The notes: generated by a model not told the origin, from the sequence alone. Numbered from the stretch's first letter, positions 1 to 5,977 are shown. The stretch is DNA of 6,271 bases from Halococcaceae archaeon (GCA_007129135.1 SKWB01000250.1:1-6271), one strand, 5' to 3'. Numbers and translations are program-made.

Positions 1-740
1 TAGGTTCCGCCCCGCCCTCCCCGTTTCTGGGTGCCTGTGACCTCTTCGAGACCGAGTACGACCTCTCGCTTCCGGTGCGCGTCCGGATCCGGGAGAGCCC
101 CGACGAGCGGACCTGGACCGCTCACCCGGGCGACTACCACGTCCTCAACATCTCACGGCAGGCCGCGACGGGCGTGATGGCCCGCGAACTCGCGCTCCAC
201 GAGTACGCCCACATGTACCACCACGAGATGGGCCACCCCTCGCACACCCAGTCCACCGAGGAGGCGCTCTACCTCGCGCTCACGGGGAGACGGATCGAGC
301 GGCGAAAGCTCGCCCACTGCTACCAGATCGCCAACCACATGAAGGACATCTACGCCGACGACATCACCCTCTCGGTCGCGCCTGCGGAGAAGCTCGTGAG
401 CTTCCTCGAATCGAGCCTCGCACAGGCGCTCGCGGACAGACCGAGGGCATCACCCTGGCCGGACGGCGAGCGGCTCTCACCCGGTTCCGATCCCGAGATC
501 ACGGCCGTGAACGCCGCGTTCGCGCTCGCGCTCTGTGAGCGCCACGACCTCCTCTCGCCCTCACACCGCCTCTACGACCTCGCCCACGCCGCCTCGCGCG
601 ACGCCCCCGGGATCGACCTCGACGACTTCCGACGACGGTTTCGGAACCTCGTCGACGACCCCGACGAGAGCGAGTACAGGAAGACGCTCGTCGAGGTGAC
701 GAGGAGCTACGCGATCGAGAGCGGGCCGGCGGCGGACTGA
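1..740 (+). CDS. Conserved haloarchaeal protein with HExxH motif (DUF5781-like), 5'-truncated
   Basis: The reading frame is open from the first complete codon (3-5) to TGA at 738-740, giving 245 visible residues, so the true start lies outside the window; the GTG at 75 is probably an internal valine. From memory the protein best matches the haloarchaeal family DUF5781, whose function is unknown. Numbered from that GTG codon, residues 42-46 read HEYAH (bases 198-212), a zinc-peptidase-type HExxH. It is followed by a His-rich stretch (H49, H50, H54, H57) and by E62/E63, which could supply a third metal ligand. The remainder is soluble, helix-rich and acidic towards the C-terminus, with no membrane segment seen. 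It converges with the HxlR-type gene across 60 bp. A peptidase role is inference from the motif alone; the family name is less certain than the presence of a real gene. Confidence 0.85.
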   Translation, partial: GSAPPSPFLGACDLFETEYDLSLPVRVRIRESPDERTWTAHPGDYHVLNISRQAATGVMARELALHEYAHMYHHEMGHPSHTQSTEEALYLALTGRRIERRKLAHCYQIANHMKDIYADDITLSVAPAEKLVSFLESSLAQALADRPRASPWPDGERLSPGSDPEITAVNAAFALALCERHDLLSPSHRLYDLAHAASRDAPGIDLDDFRRRFRNLVDDPDESEYRKTLVEVTRSYAIESGPAAD

Positions 741-800
741 GACGAGTGGTTCTCGGTCAGGAACTCCGACGTGGCTGTTTCACTCGATCCTGGCGTGGGC

Positions 801-1199
801 TCACCCCTCGGGCTCGAGTCGGTGATCGATCGCCCACTTGTGGAGGTGTGCGAAGGCGGGAAAGAGCGCTCTGGCCCTCTCGGTCGGCTCGTACTCGACC
901 CGGGGCGGCATCTCGTCGTACGACCGCCGGCGGAGCAGTCCGGCCGCCGTTAGCTCGCGCAGCCGTTCCGAGAGGGTGCTCGGCGAGATCTCGAGGGAGT
1001 CCTGCAGTCGACCGAAGCGAACCGGGCCCTCAGCGAAGGCGAACTCGCTCAGCAGCGCCATCGTGTGTGTCTTCCCCAGCAGATCGAGCAGCGTCGCGAC
1101 CGTGGCCTCGACCCGCTCGCGCTCGTCCGGATCGAGCGAGTCCCTGAGCGCCGCCGCCTCCTCCCGACCCGGAATGGAGCCGATCGTCTCCTCGTCCAT
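801..1199 (-). CDS. HxlR-family winged helix-turn-helix transcriptional regulator
   Basis: This 132-residue protein is the usual size for the HxlR branch of the MarR-like regulators, which bind DNA as dimers and mostly act as local repressors. An N-terminal helical stretch (about 1-40) leads into the winged helix at about 40-121. The recognition region ISPSTLSERLRELTAAGLL (71-89), the wing with PPRVEYEPTERARAL (98-112) and the final amphipathic helix near KWA all fit the family pattern. The ATG at 1197-1199 is chosen because the domain starts soon after it, because upstream in-frame codons run through the intergenic palindromes, and because a promoter-like position lies 28 bp upstream, fitting a leaderless transcript. 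The protein contains no cysteine, unlike thiol-sensing relatives such as YodB and HypR. It is divergent from the SDR gene, which it probably controls together with itself; this is inferred from layout and palindromes. Confidence 0.9.
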   Translation of the reverse strand: MDEETIGSIPGREEAAALRDSLDPDERERVEATVATLLDLLGKTHTMALLSEFAFAEGPVRFGRLQDSLEISPSTLSERLRELTAAGLLRRRSYDEMPPRVEYEPTERARALFPAFAHLHKWAIDHRLEPEG

Positions 1200-1215
1200 A
1201 CCGCCGATACGGGGT

Positions 1216-1239
1216 TCCACCACAAGTACTCGTGGTGGA
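1216..1239. promoter_or_regulatory. Candidate HxlR operator 1 over the regulator's own promoter
   Basis: This is a 24-bp inverted repeat with one mismatched pair (1224/1231). Its arms are TCCACCAC (1216-1223) and GTGGTGGA (1232-1239) around a central AGTACT (1225-1230). The centre, 1227.5, lies 28.5 bp from the A of the regulator ATG, which is where an archaeal TATA element sits for a leaderless transcript. No classical AT-rich TATA box is present, so on the minus strand GAGTACTT is the only candidate. Binding here would block TBP, which suggests autorepression. The repeat is seen directly; its function is inferred. Confidence 0.6.
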
Positions 1240-1271
1240 CGCCGCGTCGTTTTCGTGGGTCTCGACGCCCT

Positions 1272-1320
1272 TACTACGACAGTTCGAAGTGGCGAGTATA
1301 TCACTTCAGAACTCGTAGTA
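1272..1320. promoter_or_regulatory. Candidate HxlR operator 2: long inverted repeat around the SDR promoter
   Basis: The outer arms are an exact 8-bp inverted repeat, TACTACGA (1272-1279) and TCGTAGTA (1313-1320). Inside them GTTC (1282-1285) pairs with GAAC (1309-1312), and GAAGTG (1286-1291) pairs with CACTTC (1302-1307). Each arm is thus about 19-20 bases with only small insertions (CA on the left, one base on the right), around a 10-bp centre that holds the TATA-like element. The outer arms share the GTRGTR core with operator 1. Occupancy by a repressor dimer or pair of dimers would bracket TBP. The symmetry is seen directly; the binding partner is inferred. Confidence 0.6.
1294..1302 (+). 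promoter_or_regulatory. TATA-like promoter element for the SDR gene
   Basis: GAGTATATC is the most AT-rich spot in the divergent region. Its centre lies about 28 bp before the GTG at 1327, so transcription should start at about 1325-1327, giving a leaderless or nearly leaderless mRNA, common in haloarchaea. There is no Shine-Dalgarno sequence before that GTG, which agrees. Confidence 0.55.
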
Positions 1321-1326
1321 GGATGC

Positions 1327-1953
1327 GTGAAGATCACCGTCTTCGGTGCGACCGGACGAACCGGCCTCTCGCTGGTCGAGCGGGCACTGGATCGGGACCA
1401 CGAGGTCGTCGCCCACACCCGTTCGCCCGAAAAACTCCCAGAGCACGGCCGACTCACGGTCGTCGAGGGCGACGCATACACCGGGACGGGCGTCTCCGAA
1501 GCGGTCTCGGACGCCGACGCGGTCGTGAGCGTGCTCGGACAGGGGTCGAACTCACCGGAGGACCTCCTGATGGTCGCCGGGGATCACATCACGGGCGCGA
1601 TGGAGGAGAGAGGCGTCGACCGCCTCGTCGTGCTCGTCGGTGCGGGCGTTCGGGAGGAGGGTGAGTCGGTTACGCTCGCCGGGAGAGCGATGGGGCTGCT
1701 GTTGCGAGTGGTGGCCCGCGACGTCCTCGACGATGCGGCCGAACACGCCCGGCGGGTGAGGGCGAGCGATCTGGAGTGGACGGTCGTTCGGGCACCCAGG
1801 CTGACCGAGGGCGACCCGGAGGGAGCCTACCGCGTCGGCGACGTCGCGCTCGGCTTCGACGCGGTCGACAGGGCGGACGTCGCGGCTTGTCTGCTCGACC
1901 GTGTCGAGGACGGCGACTACGTCCGAGAGATGCCGAAGGTGGGACCGAAGTGA
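1327..1953 (+). CDS. NAD(P)H-binding atypical SDR protein (BVR-B/flavin reductase-like)
   Basis: This 208-residue single Rossmann-domain protein belongs to the atypical short-chain dehydrogenase group that includes biliverdin reductase B/flavin reductase-like proteins. The N-terminus MKITVFGATGRTG carries the dinucleotide-binding GATGRTG (7-13). The Arg in HTRSPEKL (R32) follows strand 2, where NADP-preferring members hold the 2'-phosphate. Further family features are the acidic GDA turn near 48-50, VVSVLG (66-71), WTVVRAP (151-157) and DRADVAACLLD (181-191). No classical YxxxK catalytic pair is evident, as is usual in this group, so the substrate cannot be predicted. GTG at 1327 is chosen because it begins strand 1 directly and matches the TATA spacing; longer in-frame versions would run through the promoter and the opposite-strand regulator. 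It is the first gene of the plus-strand set and is probably repressed by the adjacent HxlR-type protein. Confidence 0.88.
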   Translation: MKITVFGATGRTGLSLVERALDRDHEVVAHTRSPEKLPEHGRLTVVEGDAYTGTGVSEAVSDADAVVSVLGQGSNSPEDLLMVAGDHITGAMEERGVDRLVVLVGAGVREEGESVTLAGRAMGLLLRVVARDVLDDAAEHARRVRASDLEWTVVRAPRLTEGDPEGAYRVGDVALGFDAVDRADVAACLLDRVEDGDYVREMPKVGPK

Positions 1954-1955
1954 GC

Positions 1956-1974
1956 CACCGAGTACCCCTCGGTG
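1956..1974 (+). other. Short hairpin between the SDR gene and the membrane-protein gene
   Basis: CACCGAG (1956-1962) and CTCGGTG (1968-1974) form a perfect 7-bp stem with a 5-base loop, beginning 3 bases after the SDR stop codon. No T-tract follows, so it is not a convincing archaeal terminator. It could be an mRNA-stabilising or processing structure, or chance in GC-rich DNA. Confidence 0.35.
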
Positions 1975-2002
1975 CGTGGGTGGGTCCGGCAGGGCACCGG
2001 GT

Positions 2003-2389
2003 GTGAGTGTTCCGTCCCGACCGGTCGTCGTCCGTCGGTGCGCGGTGGCACTCGGCGGATCGCTCCTCTGCACCCTCCTCCTGCTCGCGCTCGTGGTCGT
2101 CGGTGCCGGCGGGTTCGATCCGTTTGCGATCGTTCCGGTGACGGTCGCGACGGCGATCGGAGCGATCGGTGCGGTGGCCGTCTACGCGCTCTTCGTCCGA
2201 CTGTTCGCCGAGCGTGCCGACCGCAGCTTCCTCGCCGTCGCGACCGCCGTCTGTCTGCTCTCGTTCGTCGCGCTCGTCGAGGCCGCGACGATCCCGGGGG
2301 CGACGACCGGTCGGCTCACACCGTTCGGCGCGATGCACGTCGTGCCGGCGGTCGTCTGCGTCGCCGTACTCACACGGTGGCGGACGTGA
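2003..2389 (+). CDS. Small four-helix membrane protein (DUF6069-like)
   Basis: This 128-residue, very hydrophobic protein has four likely membrane helices at about 13-34, 43-68, 76-97 and 107-124, with a short Arg-containing N-terminus (RR at 11-12) and a C-terminal end TRWRT. The loop RLFAERADRSF (66-76) and the last helix beginning near AMHVVPAVV (110-118) resemble, from memory, the DUF6069 family, whose function is unknown. GTG at 2003 is preferred because upstream in-frame sequence reads into the 3' end of the SDR gene with non-protein-like composition. No TATA-like sequence precedes it, so co-transcription with the SDR gene 49 bp upstream is likely. Its stop codon overlaps the next gene's start in GTGA, implying translational coupling to the NmrA-type protein. 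No substrate or transport motif is visible. The gene is fairly secure; the family name is tentative. Confidence 0.75.
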   Translation: MSVPSRPVVVRRCAVALGGSLLCTLLLLALVVVGAGGFDPFAIVPVTVATAIGAIGAVAVYALFVRLFAERADRSFLAVATAVCLLSFVALVEAATIPGATTGRLTPFGAMHVVPAVVCVAVLTRWRT

Positions 2390-3237
2390 TCGTCGTCACC
2401 GGCGCGACCGGGACCGTCGGCTCGCACGTCCTTCGTGAACTCGCGGGCGGCGACCGCCCGGTTCGAGCGGCCGTCCGCTCACCCGACCGGTTCGACGGTC
2501 CCGCGGACGAAGTCGTCGCGTTCGACTTCACCGATCCGGCGACCTATCGGGCAGCGTTCGCGGGCAGCGAGTCGCTGTTCCTCGTCAGGCCGCCCGCGCT
2601 CTCGAACGTCCGTCGAGACGTCGTCCCCCCACTCTCCGCGGCCATCGGTGCCGGCGTCGAGCACGTCGTCTTCCTCTCGGTGATCGGTGCCGATCGTGCG
2701 CGGTTCGTCCCGCACGCCCGGATCGAGTCCTGGCTCGGGGACACGGGCGTGGCGACGACCTTCCTCCGGGCGTCCTTCTTCATGCAGAACCTGACCACAG
2801 TGCACGGAGAGGAGATCCGACGCGGACGTCTCTCGGTCCCGGCGGGAGGCGGGAATACGAGTTTCGTCGACGCACGGGACGTCGCGGCCGTCGGCGTTCG
2901 CGCGCTCCGAGAGGGGCTGACCGGGGCGTTCGACCTCACAGGTCCCGAGGCACTCAGCTACGACGAGGTCTGCGACGTCCTCTCGTCGGTGCTCCCGCAC
3001 CGGGTGGCCTACGTAGACCCGTCGCTCGCCCGGTTCCTCGTCGACCGGCTCCGCGCCGAGCGCGATCCGGCGAAGGCCCTCGTCATGGGTGGGATCTACA
3101 CGAGCGCACGGCTCGGGCTCGCGGGACGGGTCACCAACGACGTGTCCCGGACCCTGGGTCGCGACCCGGTCGGGTTCGAGGCGTTCGTGCTGGACCACCG
3201 GGAGCTGCTGCTCGGGGACGGGGGCGTCGGAGACTGA
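2386..3237 (+). CDS. NmrA-family NAD(P)-binding SDR protein
   Basis: This 283-residue protein has the full length and order of NmrA/HSCARG-type atypical SDRs, a group of NADP(H)-dependent reductases (for example quinone or azo reductases) and redox-sensing regulators. The start MIVVTGATGTVG holds the GATGTVG dinucleotide loop (6-12). R31 after strand 2 (AAVRSPDRF) suggests NADP preference. Also seen are VVFLSVIGAD (94-103), the substrate-side segment TTFLRASFFMQNL (124-136), the FVDARDVA turn (160-167) and the C-terminal SYDEVCDVLSSVL helix (191-203). GTG at 2386 is chosen because it overlaps the previous stop as GTGA and has GGTGG (2376-2380) just upstream as a partial ribosome-binding site; GTG at 2377 is an alternative adding three residues. 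The actual substrate is unknown. It converges with rps7, leaving only 12 bp between the stop codons. Confidence 0.9.
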   Translation: MIVVTGATGTVGSHVLRELAGGDRPVRAAVRSPDRFDGPADEVVAFDFTDPATYRAAFAGSESLFLVRPPALSNVRRDVVPPLSAAIGAGVEHVVFLSVIGADRARFVPHARIESWLGDTGVATTFLRASFFMQNLTTVHGEEIRRGRLSVPAGGGNTSFVDARDVAAVGVRALREGLTGAFDLTGPEALSYDEVCDVLSSVLPHRVAYVDPSLARFLVDRLRAERDPAKALVMGGIYTSARLGLAGRVTNDVSRTLGRDPVGFEAFVLDHRELLLGDGGVGD

Positions 3238-3249
3238 AAACAGAGGTCG

Positions 3250-3888
3250 CTATCGGGCGGCGGCGGCGACGCGTTCTTTCTCCTCTTTCTGGCTCACCGG
3301 GTAGCTGTTGACGTCGTTGTTGGCGGCGCCGATCAGCTGGGTCGCGAGCCCCTCGGCGGCGCTCGTCGGCGACTTGTGCGAGGTGGCGTGTGCGCCACGG
3401 GCGATGAAGCCGAGCGCCTGGTCGACGCGGCGTTGTGGGCCGACGTCGACGGCCTTCGGCACGGAGATCCCGCCGTACTTCAGGCGGACGGTCTCCTCGC
3501 GCGGGCCGGAGTTCTCGACCGCGTAGACGAGCACCTGAATCGGGTTGTCGCCCGTCCGCTCGTGGACGATCTCGAAGGCGTCGCGGACGATCCGCATCGT
3601 CTGCTGTTTCTTCCCCGTGTTGTCGCTGGTCTGCATCAGCCGGTTGACTAACCGCTCGACGATCGAGATCTCGCTCTTCGCGAACTGCTTGCCCGAGTGT
3701 CGGCCCATCGTGTGTGCGATCGGGGTCACGGTGATGTACCGCGCGGTGGAGGGGTCGCGGTACTCGATCTCACCGACCTCCCACCGACCGAACAACAGCG
3801 CGTCCGTCTCGGACTCGCTCTCCTCGTCGATCTCGCCCTCGTCGGCTTCGGTCTCCTCGACGTCGGCCTCGGTCTCGTCGCCGCTCAT
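3250..3888 (-). CDS. rps7: Small-subunit ribosomal protein uS7
   Basis: S7 nucleates assembly of the 30S head by binding the 3' domain of 16S rRNA and lies near the E site. The 212-residue product is a typical archaeal/eukaryal-type S7. The landmarks are [19 protein letters not shown] (51-69), [15 protein letters not shown] (73-87), the strongly conserved block around [16 protein letters not shown] (125-140) and [17 protein letters not shown] (143-159), and the tail [13 protein letters not shown] (200-212). Residues 1-29 form a nearly pure acidic extension with ETEAD repeated at 5-9 and 12-16, typical of halophilic adaptation. The ATG overlaps the rps12 stop in ATGA, implying translational coupling, and GGAG (bases 3900-3903 on the minus strand) lies 11 bases upstream. 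Downstream, a TTTT run (minus strand, 3240-3237) follows the TAG by 9 bases and may be a weak terminator. Confidence 0.98.
   Translation of the reverse strand: MSGDETEADVEETEADEGEIDEESESETDALLFGRWEVGEIEYRDPSTARYITVTPIAHTMGRHSGKQFAKSEISIVERLVNRLMQTSDNTGKKQQTMRIVRDAFEIVHERTGDNPIQVLVYAVENSGPREETVRLKYGGISVPKAVDVGPQRRVDQALGFIARGAHATSHKSPTSAAEGLATQLIGAANNDVNSYPVSQKEEKERVAAAAR
3274..3290 (+). terminator. Possible pyrimidine-tract terminator for the plus-strand cassette
   Basis: This 17-base run consists only of T and C, with 11 T, about 37 bases past the NmrA-gene stop codon. It stands out in GC-rich surroundings. Archaeal termination depends on U-rich RNA, and with only 12 bp between the convergent genes a plus-strand terminator would have to lie inside rps7. 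However, the tract is also what the antisense of the conserved S7 tail QKEEKER produces, so coincidence is quite possible. Confidence 0.3.
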
Positions 3889-4313
3889 CGGACGGGTTTC
3901 TCCGCGTTTCCGCGCACCAGTTCGATCATCGAGACGCCGTTTACCTTCTCGACCTTGTAGTTCACGCCCGAGAGGTCGCCCATCGCGCGACCCTTCGCCC
4001 CGCCGATCCCGGCGATGGTCACCTCGTCGTGCTCGTCGATGAAGCTGATCGCGCCGTCACCGGGACAGAACGCGGTGACCTGCTTGCCGTTCTTGATCAG
4101 CTGCACCCGCACGCACTTCCGGATCGCGGAGTTGGGCTGTTTCGCTTCGATCCCGACCTTCTCGAGGACGATGCCCCGGCCCTGGGGAGCGCCCTCGAGC
4201 GGGTCGGACTTCTTTCGGAGTCCACGGGCGCGACGCGCGTAGCGCGAGTCGGACCACCGGTACTTCTGGCGGTCCTTCTTGAGCTTCCGCGCCGCATACT
4301 TGCCGTTCGCCAT
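3885..4313 (-). CDS. rps12: Small-subunit ribosomal protein uS12
   Basis: S12 sits at the decoding centre of the 30S subunit and helps monitor codon-anticodon pairing. The 142-residue product has the archaeal length and opening [15 protein letters not shown]. The first decoding loop [16 protein letters not shown] is at 58-73, with K58 at the position of bacterial Lys42, known for streptomycin-related substitutions. The second loop [20 protein letters not shown] is at 102-121, and the family C-terminus [12 protein letters not shown] closes the protein. Nothing looks degenerate. It is preceded by a 74-bp gap with a promoter-like element and followed by rps7 with a 4-base overlap, so rps12-rps7 can probably be expressed both from its own promoter and by read-through from the polymerase genes. 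Confidence 0.98.
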   Translation of the reverse strand: MANGKYAARKLKKDRQKYRWSDSRYARRARGLRKKSDPLEGAPQGRGIVLEKVGIEAKQPNSAIRKCVRVQLIKNGKQVTAFCPGDGAISFIDEHDEVTIAGIGGAKGRAMGDLSGVNYKVEKVNGVSMIELVRGNAEKPVR

Positions 4314-4339
4314 AGTAGGCGAGGATATCCGACGAGGCT

Positions 4340-4358
4340 ACTTAAGGATCCCCTTTCC
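4340..4358 (-). promoter_or_regulatory. Promoter-like element upstream of rps12-rps7
   Basis: On the minus strand CTTAAGTA (4347-4340) is an AT-rich TATA-like box, preceded by the purine-rich GGAAAGGGG (4357-4349) as a possible BRE. Its centre is about 30 bp from the rps12 ATG (4313), predicting a start near 4316 and a leader of only a few bases. The palindrome GGATATCC (4323-4330) lies between this box and the ATG and is too close to the ATG to act as the TATA box. An internal promoter here would let ribosomal protein output be set apart from RNA polymerase output. Confidence 0.5.
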
Positions 4359-4387
4359 GGAGCGTCCTCGGGGGTGAGAGTTACCCG

Positions 4388-4813
4388 CTACGCCAACTCG
4401 ACGCGGTCGACCCCGAAGTGACGCTTCGCGAGCTTCGAGGCCATCTCGATGTTCTTCCCGCCCGAACCGATCGCCGCACCCCGATCCGCGTCCGGTACCT
4501 CGGCGTAGGCGACGACCGTCTCGTTCTCGCTTATCGTGACGTGCGAGACCGCTGCCGGCGAGAGCGCGTTCGCGACGAACGCCTCGGCGCTCTCCGCAGC
4601 CTCGACGAGTTCGACCGTGCACCCGAGACGCTCTTCGAGCCGTCTCACGGTCCCGCCGCCGGGTCCGATCGCCGTCGCCATCTCGCCCGGCGGGACGACG
4701 AAGACGATCCGGTCGAGCTCCTCGTCGATGACGCAGTCGGTCGCGCTCGCGTCGGTCACCGCCTCGAAGACCCCGATGTGCTGGATCGCCTCCGTCGAGA
4801 GGGTTCGGCCCAT
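4388..4813 (-). CDS. nusA: Archaeal NusA-like transcription elongation/termination factor (two KH domains)
   Basis: The 141-residue product is the short archaeal NusA, which lacks the bacterial N-terminal polymerase-binding and S1 domains and consists of two KH RNA-binding modules. KH1 carries the loop IGPGGG (49-54) after VFVVPPGEMATA (37-48). KH2 carries IGSGGKN (115-121) followed by IEMASKLAKRHFGVDRVEL (122-140). It is thought to bind nascent RNA and act with RNA polymerase; its exact archaeal role is less clear than in bacteria. The start is secure: the ATG directly abuts the rpoA2 stop (TAG then ATG, no spacer), as expected for co-translation within the polymerase operon. No clear Shine-Dalgarno sequence precedes it, which fits translational coupling. 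No strong terminator was seen in the 74 bp after its TAG. Confidence 0.96.
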   Translation of the reverse strand: MGRTLSTEAIQHIGVFEAVTDASATDCVIDEELDRIVFVVPPGEMATAIGPGGGTVRRLEERLGCTVELVEAAESAEAFVANALSPAAVSHVTISENETVVAYAEVPDADRGAAIGSGGKNIEMASKLAKRHFGVDRVELA

Positions 4814-5977
4814 CTAGTCGGAGAGCGAGCCCATCCGCAGGTCGACGTCGCCGGTGCCGAGCTTGATCGGCTTGCCGACGATCACGTTCTCGATCACGCC
4901 GTTTAAGTCGTCGATCTCGCCGTGGATCGCGGCGTCGAGCAGGTGGTTGACCGTCACCTCGTACGCCGCCCGCGCGAGCACGCTGTCCTTGCTCCCGGCG
5001 ATGCCGTGGCGGCCGATGGAGTTGATCTCGCCCCGGTTCGTCATGATGTCGGCGACCAGCATCAGGTGTCTGACGTTCACGTCGTCGAGACCCTGCTCCT
5101 TGAGCGTCTCCATCGTCTCCTCGATGATCGCCTCGCGGGCGGCCTCGATGCCGAGTTCGCGGTGGATCTCGTGGATGTTGTTGCAGGTGGTCCGCGAGGC
5201 GTCGACGCCCTCGATCGAGAGCGCGTCGCCGAACGCGGAGCCCTCGGTGTAGAGGACGAACTCCTCGTCGTCGCCGGACTGCTCCTTGCGGACGACCACG
5301 CGGCTCACGTCCTCGATCCCCTTGAAGACGACGTCCCGGAGCTGTTCGACCAGCTGGAGCAGCTGTCGGTAGCTCGGCTCGTCGGGACCGAACTCGATCT
5401 GTGTCCCCTGCTGGACGGTCGAGACGCCGAGGGCGTCCTCGATCGTCTCCGCGACCTCCTCGGGCTCGATCAGCCGCTCCTCGAGGGTCTCCTCGTTGAG
5501 CGAGACGCCGACGCGCATGTCCGCGACGTTCGTCGAGACGTCGCCGAGCGCGAGGATACGTGTCGCCTCGATCTTCCAGACGACCTCGTGGGCGAGCGAG
5601 CGGTCGGTCGCGTACTCGTCCTCGAGGTAGACCGTCATCATCGGCGTGTCCGGGGTCTTCCGGGCGTCGACCAGCTCGATCAGCCGTGGAAGCCCCTGCG
5701 TGACGTCGATCTCCGCGACGCCCGCGTAGTGGAACGTGTTCATCGTCATCTGCGTTCCGGGCTCGCCGATCGACTGCGCCGAGACCGTCCCCACCGGGTC
5801 GAGCGGGTCGACCCGGGTCTCGAGGTAGCGCGCCTCGACCGCGCGTGCGATCTCTTCGGCCTGTTCCTCGCTGACCGACTCGCGGCCCTCGATCGTCTCG
5901 AGAACCTGGTCCTTCAGCCGCCGGGGGAGGTCCCGCGACTCGACGACCGAACGGACCCCCTTGGTGAGCTCAGTCAT
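4814..5977 (-). CDS. rpoA2: DNA-directed RNA polymerase subunit A'' (Rpo1C)
   Basis: A'' is the C-terminal part of the largest subunit, equivalent to the end of bacterial beta' and of eukaryal Rpb1; together with A' it makes the clamp and part of the active centre. The 387-residue product is full length for archaea. The trigger-loop region is clear: [20 protein letters not shown] (63-82) and [20 protein letters not shown] (83-102). The conserved C-terminal clamp/cleft part includes [20 protein letters not shown] (312-331) and [12 protein letters not shown] helix residues near 334-341, ending in [10 protein letters not shown] (373-382). A halophilic acidic insert-like stretch lies near 232-239. 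The ATG overlaps the rpoA1 stop by 8 bases and has a full ribosome-binding site six bases upstream. The A'/A'' split is the normal archaeal arrangement, not a frameshift. Confidence 0.98.
   Translation of the reverse strand: MTELTKGVRSVVESRDLPRRLKDQVLETIEGRESVSEEQAEEIARAVEARYLETRVDPLDPVGTVSAQSIGEPGTQMTMNTFHYAGVAEIDVTQGLPRLIELVDARKTPDTPMMTVYLEDEYATDRSLAHEVVWKIEATRILALGDVSTNVADMRVGVSLNEETLEERLIEPEEVAETIEDALGVSTVQQGTQIEFGPDEPSYRQLLQLVEQLRDVVFKGIEDVSRVVVRKEQSGDDEEFVLYTEGSAFGDALSIEGVDASRTTCNNIHEIHRELGIEAAREAIIEETMETLKEQGLDDVNVRHLMLVADIMTNRGEINSIGRHGIAGSKDSVLARAAYEVTVNHLLDAAIHGEIDDLNGVIENVIVGKPIKLGTGDVDLRMGSLSD

Noticed and set aside
1323..1325. ATG four bases before the SDR GTG as an alternative start
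   Set aside because: It is out of frame with the Rossmann domain and leads into Arg-rich shadow sequence; the predicted transcript start at 1325-1327 would probably exclude it.
838..1326. Upstream extension of the SDR frame to an ATG at 838
   Set aside because: It would read through the antisense of the HxlR-type gene and through both palindromes and the TATA element; the Rossmann strand begins right at GTG 1327.
1670..2338. 222-codon minus-strand open frame across the SDR and membrane-protein genes
   Set aside because: Arg/Asp-rich shadow translation spanning two plus-strand genes and their hairpin; no domain.
1972..2385. Longer version of the NmrA-type protein starting upstream
   Set aside because: The added residues are the Arg-rich out-of-frame reading of the membrane-protein gene, and the family begins directly at the GATGTVG strand.
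2479..3198. 239-codon minus-strand open frame inside the NmrA-type gene
   Set aside because: Low-complexity Arg/Glu/Pro-rich translation; the plus strand carries a clear Rossmann protein.
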